From contig NZ_JAIPUS010000012.1 in the NCBI RefSeq assembly GCF_020055675.1, positions 1-64,000 on the forward strand: 64,000 nt of DNA, read 5' to 3'. Position numbers and translations under genes: made by a program. The notes below the pieces were generated by a model, which was not told the origin of the DNA, made no database searches, and saw only the letters and a program-made list of their open reading frames with translations. This document shows, in pieces, positions 40,258 through 50,707 of this stretch (its first letter is position 1; every line of letters begins with the position of its first letter). The stretch comes from Marivita sp. (GTDB lineage Bacteria; Pseudomonadota; Alphaproteobacteria; Rhodobacterales; Rhodobacteraceae).

Positions 40258-41360
40258 CCCCCCCAGAGAAGCGCAACGGACCCATTGACCAGGCGGCGAT
40301 CTGGTCGTCCCTGCCGGTTCCGGCCATCGTGATCGATGCGGCGGAAAACATAGTCGATATGAATCCTGCCGCCGAAGGCTTCTTGAACAATTCCGCTCGC
40401 TGGTTGCAGGGGCAACCGATCTGGGACCGGCTGACAGTCGACGCGCCGATGGAGAAAAGCCTGGCGCGGGCGCGCAAGCACGGAACGCCGTTGTTCGTGA
40501 ACGATGTCGATGTCGGAACGGGCAGCCGTCCACCGCTTGTTTGCAACCTGCAATTGGCCCCGGTGCAGGGCCATGACGGCTGCATGATCCTGCTCATCAG
40601 CCCGCGTGAACTGGCCGGGCGCGTGACCCAGAGCCAAAGCGTCAAATCCGCCGCGAAATCCGCCATCGGCATGGCCGAGATGATGGCGCATGAGATCAAG
40701 AACCCCCTCGCGGGGATCACGGGGGCGGCGCAACTGCTGAGCATGAACCTCAGCGATGGCGACCTGGAACTGACCGATCTGATCGTCGCGGAAACCCGCC
40801 GCGTGGTGAAGCTGCTTGAACAGGTCGAACAATTCGGCAACCTGTCAAAGCCCGAGCGCAAAGCGGTGAACCTGCACGACGTTCTGGACCGCGCCCGACG
40901 GTCGGCCATGCTGGGCTTTGGCGCGCACATGAAAATCGTCGAGGATTACGATCCGTCGCTGCCGTTGGCGATGGGAGATTCCGACCAGTTGTTGCAGGTG
41001 GTTCTGAACCTCGTCAAGAACGCGTCCGAAGCGGCCGACCCCAAGGCTGGCGGGACGATCCGCCTGCACACCTATTACGAGCACAGCTACAGCCTGCGCC
41101 GGTCCGATGGATCGGGCCAGTCCTTGCCGTTGCAGGTCGAGGTGATCGATGATGGCCCCGGCCTGCCGCCCGATATCCAGGGCGATGTCTTCGACCCGTT
41201 CGTGTCAGGCCATGAAAACGGAACCGGGCTTGGCCTCGCTCTGGTGAGCAAGATCATCTCGGATCACGATGGCTGGGTCACGGTCGACTCCGTTCCCGGC
41301 AAAACCCGGTTCCGTATTTCTCTGCCCCAGGCACCACGCAAACAAAAGGAATCGCACTGA
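40254..41360 (+). CDS. ntrB: Nitrogen regulation sensor kinase NtrB
   Basis: A 368-residue soluble histidine kinase/phosphatase responding to PII. PAS domain ([25 protein letters not shown], about 20-110), phospho-His in [20 protein letters not shown], and ATPase boxes NLVKNASEA (N), [10 protein letters not shown] (G1), [12 protein letters not shown] (G2). No membrane helices. Overlaps dusB and shares one base with ntrC. Confidence 0.96.
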   Translation: MTPPEKRNGPIDQAAIWSSLPVPAIVIDAAENIVDMNPAAEGFLNNSARWLQGQPIWDRLTVDAPMEKSLARARKHGTPLFVNDVDVGTGSRPPLVCNLQLAPVQGHDGCMILLISPRELAGRVTQSQSVKSAAKSAIGMAEMMAHEIKNPLAGITGAAQLLSMNLSDGDLELTDLIVAETRRVVKLLEQVEQFGNLSKPERKAVNLHDVLDRARRSAMLGFGAHMKIVEDYDPSLPLAMGDSDQLLQVVLNLVKNASEAADPKAGGTIRLHTYYEHSYSLRRSDGSGQSLPLQVEVIDDGPGLPPDIQGDVFDPFVSGHENGTGLGLALVSKIISDHDGWVTVDSVPGKTRFRISLPQAPRKQKESH

Positions 41361-42730
41361 TGGATGGCACGGTACTAGTTGCGGATGACGACCGCACGAT
41401 CCGCACGGTTCTCACACAGGCGCTCACACGGGCGGGGTGCAAGGTCCACGCAACCTCGTCGCTGACGACGCTGATGCGTTGGGTCGCGGAGGGCAAGGGC
41501 GACGTGGTGATCTCGGACGTGGTCATGCCCGATGGAAACGGGCTCGAGATGCTGCCAAAGATCAGCCAGGACCGGCCCGAATTGCCGGTGATCGTCATAT
41601 CCGCCCAGAACACGATCATGACCGCGATCCAGGCCGCCGAGGCCGAAGCCTATGACTACTTGCCCAAACCCTTCGATCTGCCCGATCTGATGAAACGCAC
41701 GTCCAAGGCCCTGGATGCGCGGTCCCGCGCGCCACGGCCGCAGGCTGAAACGCCCCAGGTCGACACACCGGACGAGCTGCCCCTGGTGGGCAAAACTCCG
41801 GCGATGCAGGCGCTGTACCGGCTGGTCGCAAAGGTGATGAACACCGACCTGCCGGTGTTGATCTGTGGCGAATCCGGCGCCGGGAAGTCGCTGATCGCCA
41901 AGGCGCTGCACGACTTCTCCGACCGGCGGTCGCTGCCCTTTGTCACGGTAACCGGCAATGATCTGGCCGATATCGAAGGCCCGGCACGTATCCTCGCAAG
42001 GGTGCGGGGCGGCACGCTCCTGATCGATGAGCTGGCCGATGTGCCGGACGAGGTGCAGGCCCGCATCGTGCGCATGATGGACGGCCCCGGTGAACACGTG
42101 CCGCGCTTCATCGCCACGAGCCAGACGGATCCGGGACAGGGAATCGCCGAAAGCGGCGTGCGCGAGGATTTGTATTACCGGATCAGCGGGGCGACGATCG
42201 CGGTGCCATCGCTGCGCGAACGAGTGGACGATATCGCGCTGCTGTGCGAGCATTTCCTGGTCCGGTCCGAACGCGATGGCGGGGCCAAACGTTGGCTCTC
42301 GGAAGACGCGGCGGATCTGTTTCGCGCCTATAGCTGGCCCGGCAACGTGCGTCAGCTTGAAAACGTGGTGCGGCGGCTCAGCCTGACGTCGCGCGCCGAC
42401 GAGATAAGCCGCGCCGAAGTGGAAAACGTGCTGGGCAATCAACCCGAAACGGGCCCGGTCCTGCGCGGTGGCGACAGCGAAAAACTCAGCGCGTCGGTGG
42501 CACGCCACCTGCGACGTTATTTCGACCTGCATGGCACGATGCTGCCGCCGCCCGGTCTTTACCCGCGAATCCTGCGCGAGATCGAAGCCCCGCTTATCGA
42601 GATCGCGCTCGAAGCGACGGGCGGAAACCAGGCAAAATGTGCTGATTTGCTCGGAATAAACCGAAATACACTCAGAAAGAAGATTACCGATCTCGATATT
42701 CAGGTGACACGGCGCCGCAAATTGATGTAA
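41360..42730 (+). CDS. ntrC: Nitrogen response regulator NtrC (GAFTGA-less type)
   Basis: A 456-residue regulator: receiver (1-120, phospho-Asp in [14 protein letters not shown]), AAA+ domain (about 140-370; Walker [14 protein letters not shown], Walker [10 protein letters not shown]), and a Fis-type helix-turn-helix ([22 protein letters not shown]). Between Walker A and B the GAFTGA loop that contacts sigma54 is missing: [19 protein letters not shown] runs straight into GGTLLIDE. Rhodobacter capsulatus NtrC has the same deletion and activates sigma70-type promoters, so the same mode is inferred here. Confidence 0.95.
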   Translation: MDGTVLVADDDRTIRTVLTQALTRAGCKVHATSSLTTLMRWVAEGKGDVVISDVVMPDGNGLEMLPKISQDRPELPVIVISAQNTIMTAIQAAEAEAYDYLPKPFDLPDLMKRTSKALDARSRAPRPQAETPQVDTPDELPLVGKTPAMQALYRLVAKVMNTDLPVLICGESGAGKSLIAKALHDFSDRRSLPFVTVTGNDLADIEGPARILARVRGGTLLIDELADVPDEVQARIVRMMDGPGEHVPRFIATSQTDPGQGIAESGVREDLYYRISGATIAVPSLRERVDDIALLCEHFLVRSERDGGAKRWLSEDAADLFRAYSWPGNVRQLENVVRRLSLTSRADEISRAEVENVLGNQPETGPVLRGGDSEKLSASVARHLRRYFDLHGTMLPPPGLYPRILREIEAPLIEIALEATGGNQAKCADLLGINRNTLRKKITDLDIQVTRRRKLM

Positions 42731-42829
42731 AACTGCCACATAATCGTGTTCCGGCGGCGAAGCAGTGGATCGGACGCACATGATATAGTGGAAGCCGGAC
42801 TGCGCGGCACATCTAGGCGGGGGTTGGCT

Positions 42830-45121
42830 GTGGCCACCTGGGCACGCTCTTGGAATTGGACCCGGATGACACGGGTGCGGCGTCAGCGTCGCTATCAAAA
42901 TGCCATGACCGTGGGTCTGGTGTTGCTGGCCCCGACGCTTGCCGCCGCGACCTTTCTTGTTCTCGGACCGCTCGACACCGGCGCGGGGGCGCAGTTCAAC
43001 CTGCGGCTGGTGCTGCTGGCCGACCTTGTCTACATGCTCTTGCTCGCGGCACTGGTGCTGCGCCGCGTTGCCACGCTGGTCGCCGCGCGGCGGGCAAAAT
43101 CTGCCGGCTCGCGCCTGCATTTGCGCCTGACCGGGGCGTTTGCGCTGATGGCGCTCTTGCCGACGATAACTGTGGCGGTGTTTGCCGTTCTGACGATCAA
43201 TATCGGGCTGGAAACATGGTTCTCCGAACGCGTGCGCAACGTCGTGGGCGCGTCCCTTTCCGCGGCCGAGGCTTACGAGGAGGAACATCGCGAAGGCCTG
43301 ACGCTCGATGCCCGTGCACTCGCGGCATTTCTCGACGCCAACCGTCGCGCGACCTTCATCATGGATGACGGTGAATTGCGGCAGGCGCTCAGCCAGGGAC
43401 AGGCACAGATCCAGCGCGGGTTGCGCGAAGCCTATGTCGTCGACGGGGCCGGCGAAATCCGCGCCCGCGGCGAAGGATCATACCTGTTCGACTATGAACG
43501 CCCGGCGCTCGACGTGTTCTCCGATGCCGATGAGTCCGGCCTCGAAATGGTGCAGGACTGGGACAATAACGAATTGCGCGCCCTGATCCCGCTGCAAGCT
43601 TTCACCGACCGCTATCTTTACATCACCCGCGAGGTGGACGGTCAGATCCTCAACCTGCTGGATGACACCCAGGCAACCGCCCGGTTATACCAGCAGCAGG
43701 AAAAGGACCGGGGCCGTGTGCTTTTCGATTTTGCGTTGCTCTACCTCGGGTTTGCCTTCTTGCTGATCCTTGCCGCGGTCTGGCTGGGGCTGTGGTTCGC
43801 GGAACGGCTCAGCCGTCCTGTCGGGCGCCTGACAGGGGCGGCGCAGCGCGTTGGATCCGGCGATCTTGACGTGAAGGTGGTCGAGGAAGACAGCGACGAC
43901 GAAATCGCCATGCTTGGGCGTTATTTCAACCAGATGACCCGCCAGCTCAAGGGCCAGCGCGAAACGCTGCTCGACAACACCCGCCAGATCGAACGACGTC
44001 AGCGGCTTTTCGATTCCGTTCTGACCTCTGTTACCTCCGGTGTTGTTGGCCTGGACAGCGACGGGCGCGTGACCTTCGTGAACCGGTCCGCCGAGCGCCT
44101 TCTGCGCTGGCAAAAAACCCAGCGCAGCGTCGAAATCTTCATGGCGGTCCCCGAGTTCGGCCCTCTGTTCGACCGTTTGCGGATGCAGGGGATCGAAACC
44201 GCGCAAGACGAAATCAAGGTGAGCCGCGAAGGGCGACTGGAAAACCTGCTGGTGCGCATGTCCACCCGCCGCCGCGAGGATGGCGGCCTTGAGGGCTATG
44301 TGATTGCCTTTGACGACGTAACCGATCTTGTCAGCGCACAGCGCCTTGCGGCCTGGGGCGACGTGGCGCGCCGCATCGCGCATGAGATCAAGAATCCGCT
44401 GACGCCGATCCAGCTGTCGGCGGAACGCATTCGCCGCAAATTTCACCGGAAGCTGGAGGATGCGGATGCCACCGACCTGGAGCAGATGACGGATGTGATC
44501 GTCCGTCAAACCACGGATTTGCGGCGCATTGTCGATGAATTCTCCAAATTCGCGCGCATGCCCGAACCCGAACGCAAGCCCGAAGACGTCCTCGATATCC
44601 TGCGCGGCGCTATCTTGCTGCAAGAGACCGGACAACCAGATGTGCGTTTCGTGATCGACTTGCCGAAAGAGGCGGTACCGGCCGAAATTGATGCGGCCAT
44701 GATCGGGCAAGCCTTCACAAATCTGGTAAAGAACGCAGGCGAAGCCATTGAAACCTATAAGGAAACCGTGCCGGAGTCGGACATCCAGCCGGAAATCCGT
44801 ATCACCTGCACCCGCGAGGATGATATCGCGGAAATCCGTATTTCGGACAATGGTATCGGGCTTCCCGAAGACAGTGCGCGCCTGTTCGAGCCTTATGTGA
44901 CGACGCGCGAGAAAGGCACCGGTCTTGGCTTGCCGATCGTGAAAAAGATCATCGAGGAACATGGCGGTACGTTGGCGCTGGACGCCGCCGCGCCGTTTGA
45001 CGAAACAGGCCGGCGCGGCGCGATGGCCGTGGTCCGGTTGCCTGTGCTTGTCGCAAAGCAGATCGATCGGACGCAGTCCGGCGCTGCTTTGGCGGAGGCT
45101 GGTTCAGTAAGTGACGATTAA
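42830..45121 (+). CDS. ntrY: Nitrogen regulation sensor kinase NtrY
   Basis: A 763-residue membrane kinase. Two N-terminal helices, a third near LTGAFALMALLPTITVAVFAVL, a periplasmic region, a fourth helix (LLYLGFAFLLILAAVWLGLWFA), HAMP (RLSRPVGRLTGAAQRVGSGDL), PAS, phospho-His in [20 protein letters not shown], and ATPase boxes NLVKNAGEA, DNGIGLP and KGTGLGLPIV. It pairs with NtrX in nitrogen/redox and envelope signalling. GTG at 42830 is taken because GGGGG lies eight bases upstream; a GTG at 42746 would add 28 unconserved residues. Confidence 0.94.
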   Translation: MATWARSWNWTRMTRVRRQRRYQNAMTVGLVLLAPTLAAATFLVLGPLDTGAGAQFNLRLVLLADLVYMLLLAALVLRRVATLVAARRAKSAGSRLHLRLTGAFALMALLPTITVAVFAVLTINIGLETWFSERVRNVVGASLSAAEAYEEEHREGLTLDARALAAFLDANRRATFIMDDGELRQALSQGQAQIQRGLREAYVVDGAGEIRARGEGSYLFDYERPALDVFSDADESGLEMVQDWDNNELRALIPLQAFTDRYLYITREVDGQILNLLDDTQATARLYQQQEKDRGRVLFDFALLYLGFAFLLILAAVWLGLWFAERLSRPVGRLTGAAQRVGSGDLDVKVVEEDSDDEIAMLGRYFNQMTRQLKGQRETLLDNTRQIERRQRLFDSVLTSVTSGVVGLDSDGRVTFVNRSAERLLRWQKTQRSVEIFMAVPEFGPLFDRLRMQGIETAQDEIKVSREGRLENLLVRMSTRRREDGGLEGYVIAFDDVTDLVSAQRLAAWGDVARRIAHEIKNPLTPIQLSAERIRRKFHRKLEDADATDLEQMTDVIVRQTTDLRRIVDEFSKFARMPEPERKPEDVLDILRGAILLQETGQPDVRFVIDLPKEAVPAEIDAAMIGQAFTNLVKNAGEAIETYKETVPESDIQPEIRITCTREDDIAEIRISDNGIGLPEDSARLFEPYVTTREKGTGLGLPIVKKIIEEHGGTLALDAAAPFDETGRRGAMAVVRLPVLVAKQIDRTQSGAALAEAGSVSDD

Positions 45122-45141
45122 ATGGAGATGAAGGTGAGGCA

Positions 45142-46563
45142 ATGAGCGATATTCTGATTGTAGACGACGAGCGCGATATTCGCGAACTGATCGGCGATAT
45201 CCTTGAGGACGAAGGCTATACGACCCGGCTTTCCGGAAACTCCTCCGAGGCGATGGCCGAGATCAACGCCGAGGAACCGGCGCTCCTGATTCTGGATATC
45301 TGGCTCAAGGACAGCAAGATGGACGGGATCGACATTCTCAAGACCGTCAAGCGCGACAACCCGGATGTGCCGGTGGTGATCATTTCGGGTCACGGAAACA
45401 TCGAGATCGCTGTCGCTGCGATCAAGCAGGGCGCCTATGATTTCATCGAGAAGCCGTTCAACATCGATCAGCTTCTGGTGGTGATCCGCCGCGCGATGGA
45501 AACCAGCCGTTTGCGCCGCGAGAACCAGAAGCTCAAGCGCCGGGAGGCGGATGTGGCGCAGATGGTCGGGGAGTGCGCGGCATATCGCGGGTTGGTGGCG
45601 CAGCTTGACAAGGTGACGAAATCCAATGGACGCGTCTTGTTGTCCGGGCCTGCGGGCAGCGGCAAGGAAGCGGCGGCGCGCTATATCCACAGCCATTCCA
45701 ACCGCGCCGGCGCTCCGTTTGTCTGCGTCAATTGCGCCGGAGTGGCCCCCGAGATCATGGAAGACGTCCTGTTCGGCCGCGAAACACCCGAGCGCGGTGT
45801 CGAGCCGGGGCTTCTGGAACAGGCGCATGGCGGCGTGATCTATTTCGACGAGGTGGCGGATATGCCGCCCGGAACCCAGTCCAAGATCCTGCGTGTTCTG
45901 GTGGACCAGCAGTTTCAGCGCGTTGGCGGCTCCGACAATGTGCGGGTTGATCTGCGGGTGATCTCCAGCACCAACCGGGATCTGGAAGCCGAGATCGAGG
46001 CAGGCACGTTCCGCGAGGAACTCTATCACCGGCTGAACGTCGTGCCGATCGCGGTGCCGAGTCTTGAGGACCGGCGCGAGGACATTCCGATGCTGGCGGC
46101 GCATTTCATTGACCTGTTCAACCGGACCCAAGGCTTGCCCAAACGCGGGCTGAGCGGCGACGCTGTGGCGCTGCTTCAGACGATGGTCTGGCCGGGGAAT
46201 GTGCGGCAGCTCAAGAACCTGATCGAGCGTGTGCTGATCCTGGGCGACGGCACCGGTGACATCGCCGCCCGCGAGTTGCCGCAGGAGACCGCACAGGCCG
46301 AGGACGAGGATGGGCGCGTGGTGCTGTCGGGGACGCTCGCGACCATGCCCCTGCGCGACGCACGCGAGGCGTTCGAGCGGGAGTACCTGCTGACGCAGAT
46401 CAACCGGTTCGGTGGCAATATCAGCCGCACCGCCAGTTTCGTCGGGATGGAGCGCAGTGCGCTGCACCGAAAACTGAAATCGCTGGGAGTTGTGACCGGG
46501 TCCAAGTCGGGCAGCCGCGTGGCGTACTTGGAGGACGAGGAAGACGCTGTGCAAGCGGGATGA
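45142..46563 (+). CDS. ntrX: Response regulator NtrX (GAFTGA-less type)
   Basis: A 473-residue regulator. Receiver with Asp in LLILDIWLKDSKMDGID and EKPFNIDQLL; AAA+ domain with Walker A LLSGPAGSGKEAAA, Walker B GGVIYFDEVADMP, and R-finger region STNRDLEAEIEAGTFREELYHRLNVVPI; C-terminal Fis helix-turn-helix (FGGNISRTASFVGMERSALHRKLKSLG). Where sigma54 activators read LFGHEKGAFTGA this protein reads LFGRETPERGVEPG, so sigma54 contact is unlikely. Completes the dusB-ntrBCYX operon. Confidence 0.95.
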   Translation: MSDILIVDDERDIRELIGDILEDEGYTTRLSGNSSEAMAEINAEEPALLILDIWLKDSKMDGIDILKTVKRDNPDVPVVIISGHGNIEIAVAAIKQGAYDFIEKPFNIDQLLVVIRRAMETSRLRRENQKLKRREADVAQMVGECAAYRGLVAQLDKVTKSNGRVLLSGPAGSGKEAAARYIHSHSNRAGAPFVCVNCAGVAPEIMEDVLFGRETPERGVEPGLLEQAHGGVIYFDEVADMPPGTQSKILRVLVDQQFQRVGGSDNVRVDLRVISSTNRDLEAEIEAGTFREELYHRLNVVPIAVPSLEDRREDIPMLAAHFIDLFNRTQGLPKRGLSGDAVALLQTMVWPGNVRQLKNLIERVLILGDGTGDIAARELPQETAQAEDEDGRVVLSGTLATMPLRDAREAFEREYLLTQINRFGGNISRTASFVGMERSALHRKLKSLGVVTGSKSGSRVAYLEDEEDAVQAG

Positions 46564-46583
46564 CGCAATGGGGGTGATGATTG

Positions 46584-47177
46584 ATGGTTGCGCGCAGCGT
46601 GGGCGGCGCTCTGGGCCTGCTGGCGCTGCTGGGCTGCACGGGATCTGACCACAGGGCGGCACCTGATCCGCTTGCGTTTGCGGCGCAGGACGCGGTCGAA
46701 CCGGACGTGAAAACAGCCGAAGTGGCCAGGGCGCTGCTGGCGCTTGGGCCATCGGTCGATCCGGACGAGGCGGAGCGGGCGGCGCGGGTCGCGGTGACAG
46801 ACCCGCTTGACTGGGCGAAAGCGTGGCGCATGACCGATGCGCCGCTGATCCACAATTTCAAGGTCGTCAACGGGCTGCGCGAGAAAGGCGTCTGCCAGGA
46901 TTTCGCCAATGCCATGCACCGGAGCTTGCAGGCGGAAGGGTTGCGGACGTTGCAGATTCATCGGGCGCTGGCGAATGCGAACAATCTGCGGCTGGAGCAT
47001 ACGACGGTCGTCCTGACGGCACGTGGGCAGCCCATGACGCAGGGCATGGTGCTAGACCCGTGGCGGTTGGGGCAGGGGCGGCTCTGGCATGGCCGTGTTG
47101 CCGAGGATGATCGGTACGCGTGGAAAACGCCGGAGGCTGCCCTGGCATATCGCAACCGCCGCAGCACGGGTGGATGA
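46584..47177 (+). CDS. Transglutaminase-like lipoprotein, function unknown
   Basis: A 197-residue probable lipoprotein: signal MVARSVGGALGLLALLGC with lipobox LLGC. The mature part carries a plausible Cys-His-Asp triad in the order of transglutaminase/BTLCP folds: KGVCQDFANAMH, LEHTTVVL and MVLDPWRLGQG. It follows ntrX by 20 bases on the same strand and precedes trkA. ATG at 46584 chosen after GGGGGTGATGATT; a TTG one codon earlier is possible. Substrate unknown; perhaps envelope cross-link processing. Confidence 0.7.
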   Translation: MVARSVGGALGLLALLGCTGSDHRAAPDPLAFAAQDAVEPDVKTAEVARALLALGPSVDPDEAERAARVAVTDPLDWAKAWRMTDAPLIHNFKVVNGLREKGVCQDFANAMHRSLQAEGLRTLQIHRALANANNLRLEHTTVVLTARGQPMTQGMVLDPWRLGQGRLWHGRVAEDDRYAWKTPEAALAYRNRRSTGG

Positions 47178-47201
47178 GAGGCACCGGGACAGCCTTGCCG
47201 G

Positions 47202-47261
47202 ATAGGTCCGTTTTGGCCATAATGTTTCGCGCGCGAAACATCAGGTCCGGAGCGGACCTAT
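47202..47261. repeat. Nested inverted repeats with a perfect 20-bp palindrome
   Basis: Outer arms ATAGGTCCG (47202-47210) and CGGACCTAT (47253-47261) enclose a perfect 20-base palindrome (47222-47241, half-site ATGTTTCGCG). A second copy AGGTCCG (47243-47249) can pair with the right arm instead, giving two alternative foldings. It sits between the lipoprotein gene and trkA. It could be a bidirectional terminator, an operator or a small repeat element. Confidence 0.75.
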
Positions 47262-47451
47262 TAAGGGTTTGGTAACGTTGGAGGTTTCCGGTACGGGATA
47301 CGTGGTTTCACGCATTTTTCGGGGGGCGGGTGGCAATCCGTGCAAGCACGCATAGGAGGGGCGTCACCCGACGCGCAATTGACCCCACTCGCGGGCTCTG
47401 CCAAACAGAAGCCTGCGCCACAGCCAAAGGGTCCGTCCGCGGGCAAAGCAC

Positions 47452-48828
47452 ATGAAAGTCATCATCTGCGGAGCAGGTCAGGTCGGTTGGCAGATCGCGC
47501 GGCACCTTTCGGGCGAGCGCAATGACGTCACGGTGGTCGACAGCAATGCCGAACTTGTTCGACGGGCGACAGATGCGCTGGACGTGCAGGGGATCACCGG
47601 CTTTGCCTCCTACCCGGACGTCCTGGACCAGGCCGGCGCGCGCGACGCGGACATGATTATCGCCGCAACCCATTCCGACGAGGTCAACATGGTGACCTGT
47701 CAGGTCGCGCATTCGGTCTTTTCCGTCCCGCGCAAGATTGCGCGGTTGCGGTCGAAATCCTACCTGACTGCGATCTATTCGGACCTGTACCGCCGCGATC
47801 ACATGCCCATCGACGTGGTGATCAGCCCCGAAATGGAAGTGGCCAACGCCGCCATTCAGCGGCTCAATGCGCCGGCTGCCTTTGACACTGAAACCTTCCT
47901 GGATGGCGACGCCACGCTGATGGGGCTGACCATCGACGACGACTGCCCGATCATCAACACACCGCTCAAGCAGTTGACCGATCTGTTTTCGACCCTGCGG
48001 TCCATCGTCGTGGGCATTCGCCGTGACGGCACGCTGTTTTCCCCCGAGGCCGAGGACCAGGTTTTCGCGGGGGATGCCTGTTATATCATGGCCCATGTCG
48101 AGGATGTGCGCCGGACACAGGAGATTTTCGGCAAGACGCATCGCAAGCAGGAGCGGGTTGTCATCATCGGGGGCGGCAATGTCGGTCTCATGGTGGCCAA
48201 GGAACTGGAACAGCGCACCGACCGCGTGCGCGTCAAGATGATCGAACGCAACCGCAAAAGCGCCGAACGCGCCGCCGAAGCGCTGGAGCGGACGATTGTT
48301 CTGTACGGCGACGGGATGGACGTCTCCCTGCTGGCCGAGGCCAAGATCGAGCGCGCGGATGCCGTGCTGTGCGTGACCGATGACGACAAGACCAACATGC
48401 TGGCCAGCGTGCGGGGCAAATCCGAGGGCTGCCACATGGCGATTGCCCTGATCAATGATCCGACACTGGAGCCGCTGATGGATCCGCTGGGCATCGACGC
48501 GTATATCAATCCGCGCTCCGTGACCGTGAGCTCGATCCTGCGCCATTTCCGCCATGGCCGCGTGCGCTCGGTCTATTCGATCGGCGATGCCGAAGCCGAG
48601 GTGATCGAGGCCGAGGTTTTGTCGACCTCGCCCATGGCGGGACAGACAATACGCAATGTCGATTTCCCCGAAGGCGTTCTGATCGGCGCGGTGCGCAAAG
48701 CCGGCAAGGTGCGGCGCCCGGTTGGGTCGATGGTGATCGAAGAGGGCGACCAGGTGGTGATCTTTGCCCTGGCGAAGGATGTGCCGGAGGTCGAACGCCT
48801 GCTTCAGGTTTCGATCGATTTCTTCTGA
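47452..48828 (+). CDS. trkA: Trk potassium uptake regulatory subunit TrkA
   Basis: A 458-residue cytoplasmic protein with two RCK repeats. Each has a Rossmann NAD(H)-binding motif (IICGAGQVGWQIARHL at 1-18, VIIGGGNVGLMVAKEL at about 235) and a following TrkA-C domain (about 140-220 and 370-455). It gates TrkH. Its stop is three bases before trkH. Confidence 0.97.
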   Translation: MKVIICGAGQVGWQIARHLSGERNDVTVVDSNAELVRRATDALDVQGITGFASYPDVLDQAGARDADMIIAATHSDEVNMVTCQVAHSVFSVPRKIARLRSKSYLTAIYSDLYRRDHMPIDVVISPEMEVANAAIQRLNAPAAFDTETFLDGDATLMGLTIDDDCPIINTPLKQLTDLFSTLRSIVVGIRRDGTLFSPEAEDQVFAGDACYIMAHVEDVRRTQEIFGKTHRKQERVVIIGGGNVGLMVAKELEQRTDRVRVKMIERNRKSAERAAEALERTIVLYGDGMDVSLLAEAKIERADAVLCVTDDDKTNMLASVRGKSEGCHMAIALINDPTLEPLMDPLGIDAYINPRSVTVSSILRHFRHGRVRSVYSIGDAEAEVIEAEVLSTSPMAGQTIRNVDFPEGVLIGAVRKAGKVRRPVGSMVIEEGDQVVIFALAKDVPEVERLLQVSIDFF

Positions 48829-48831
48829 GCC

Positions 48832-50346
48832 ATGACGGTTCTGTATCGCCTGCCGCTGTTCTTGTTTCTGTTGGGGCTGGCGTCCGCCTCGATGATCCTG
48901 CCGGCCTGCGTCGCGCTCTGGAACGAATCGCATCAGGACGCGCGGTCGTTCTTTTATGCCGGCCTGGTCGGACTGATCTTTTGCGTGCTGGGCGGTCTGG
49001 CCTTGGCGAACCGGCCGCATAATCGCAATGCGATGCGCCAGTTGCTGGCGCTTCTGGGCTGCTTCCTCATCTTGCCCGCGGCGCTCGCGGTGCCGTTCTA
49101 CGAGGCCGTGCAGACGACCACGTTCCTCAACGCCTACCTGGAAATGGTGTCGAGCCTGTCGACGACCGGCATGCCGCTTTTCGCGCCAGAGCGGTTGTCG
49201 ATGTCCGAGCATCTGTGGCGGGCCCAGGTGGGCTGGATGGGCGGTCTGCTGATCTGGGTTGCCGCGGCGGCGATCCTCGCGCCGCTGAACCTCGGCGGCT
49301 TCGAGGTGACATCGCTGGGCGAACCCGGACAGGACATTATCGCCGGGGCGGCCCGGCGCGACACCGCCGATCCCGCAAGCCGCCTTGCCCGCAGCGCCGC
49401 CGTGCTTTTCCCGGCCTACGGCCTGCTGACGCTGGCGCTATGGGTGTTGCTCATGGTGGTGGGCGACACGCCCTTCATCGCGCTGACCCATGCGATGGCG
49501 GTGATGGCCACCTCCGGTATATCCCCGGTCGGCGGACCGACCGGCGCGGAAAGCGGCTTCGCCGGCGAGGCGATCATGGCGGTGTTTCTGCTGTTCGCCC
49601 TGTCCCGCATGACGTTTTCGCAGGACACTGGTTCGGCACAGAAGGCGGGCCTGCTCCACGATCCGGAGTTCCGCTTGGGGCTGGGCATTGTGCTCCTCGT
49701 GCCGCTCATGTTGTTCGCGCGGCATTTCGTGGCGGCGCTGGACCTTGGGGGGCAGGAGAATCTTGCCGCCGCGGCGCGCGCCCTGTGGGGGGCCGGGTTC
49801 ACGGTCCTGTCTTTCCTGACAACGCATGGGTTTACCAGTTCCAACTGGGGCAATGCGCAGAACTGGTCGGGGCTGGAAACACCGGGTCTCATCCTGATGG
49901 GGCTTGCCCTGATCGGGGGCGGGGTGGCCACGACGGCGGGTGGTGTCAAACTGTTGCGCGTCTTTGCGCTCATCGTCAACGGCATGCGCGAGGTGGACCG
50001 GCTTGTGCACCCGTCCTCGGTGGGCCGCTCGGGCCTCGTGTCACGGCGCACTCGGCGCGAAGGTGCGTTCATTGCCTGGGTGTTCTTCATGATCTTCGCG
50101 ATCACGCTGGCGGGCACCACCGTTGCGCTGGCCGCGTTCAACATCCCCTTCGAGCAATCATTGGTCATCGCCGTGGCCAGCCTGTCCAACTGCGGCCCCT
50201 TGCTGAGCGTGGTCGAAACGGGACGGTTGAGCCTGATCGACCTGGGCGCCGGGCCGAAACTGATCATTGCGATCGCGATGGTCATGGGACGGCTCGAAAT
50301 GCTGGCGCTGGTGGTCATTTTGACACCGGATCTCTGGCGCGATTGA
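48832..50346 (+). CDS. trkH: Trk potassium channel subunit TrkH
   Basis: A 504-residue inner-membrane K+ uptake protein built from four helix-P-loop-helix units. Selectivity-filter glycines are in [33 protein letters not shown] and [11 protein letters not shown]. The conserved VKLLRVF helix region before the third/fourth unit is present. It forms the channel for TrkA. Confidence 0.96.
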   Translation: MTVLYRLPLFLFLLGLASASMILPACVALWNESHQDARSFFYAGLVGLIFCVLGGLALANRPHNRNAMRQLLALLGCFLILPAALAVPFYEAVQTTTFLNAYLEMVSSLSTTGMPLFAPERLSMSEHLWRAQVGWMGGLLIWVAAAAILAPLNLGGFEVTSLGEPGQDIIAGAARRDTADPASRLARSAAVLFPAYGLLTLALWVLLMVVGDTPFIALTHAMAVMATSGISPVGGPTGAESGFAGEAIMAVFLLFALSRMTFSQDTGSAQKAGLLHDPEFRLGLGIVLLVPLMLFARHFVAALDLGGQENLAAAARALWGAGFTVLSFLTTHGFTSSNWGNAQNWSGLETPGLILMGLALIGGGVATTAGGVKLLRVFALIVNGMREVDRLVHPSSVGRSGLVSRRTRREGAFIAWVFFMIFAITLAGTTVALAAFNIPFEQSLVIAVASLSNCGPLLSVVETGRLSLIDLGAGPKLIIAIAMVMGRLEMLALVVILTPDLWRD

Positions 50347-50413
50347 GCATTCCACCCACAGCTGCAGAAATTCCTTGTTTTTCCTCTGGAATTTACGAAA
50401 CCCGCAAGACATA

Positions 50414-50444
50414 GTGATCCCAAATCACGAGCTTGATGCATCAA
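50414..50444. promoter_or_regulatory. Two small dyads upstream of hfq
   Basis: GTGAT-CCCAA-ATCAC (50414-50428) and the perfect 12-base palindrome TTGATGCATCAA (50433-50444) lie within 55 bases of the hfq start. They could be an operator or a 5' UTR structure affecting hfq translation, which is self-regulated in other bacteria. Confidence 0.4.
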
Positions 50445-50467
50445 AAGCAAGAACAAAGGCAATTTTT

Positions 50468-50707
50468 ATGGCATCTGATAGACAGAACCTTCAGGACGCG
50501 TTCCTGAACCACGTCCGCAAGACAAAGGTGCCGGTGACTGTTTTCCTGATCAACGGCGTCAAATTGCAGGGTGTTATCACGTGGTTCGACAATTTCTGCG
50601 TGTTGCTGCGACGCGACGGGCAGTCACAACTCGTGTACAAGCACGCCATTTCCACGATAATGCCATCACAGACGATCAATCTGTATGACGGCGAAGGCGA
50701 AAATTGA
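50468..50707 (+). CDS. hfq: RNA chaperone Hfq
   Basis: A 79-residue Sm-like protein forming hexamers that pair small RNAs with mRNAs. Sm1 [28 protein letters not shown] and Sm2 [12 protein letters not shown] with YKHA are intact; the C-terminal tail is short, as in other alphaproteobacteria. ATG at 50468. Overlaps hflX. Confidence 0.98.
   Translation: MASDRQNLQDAFLNHVRKTKVPVTVFLINGVKLQGVITWFDNFCVLLRRDGQSQLVYKHAISTIMPSQTINLYDGEGEN

Noticed and set aside
41375-43288. 637-codon reverse frame over ntrC/ntrY
   Set aside because: Shadow of two complete forward genes; no family features.
47308-49212. 634-codon reverse frame over trkA/trkH
   Set aside because: Antisense shadow, HRQ-rich, spanning two unrelated forward genes.
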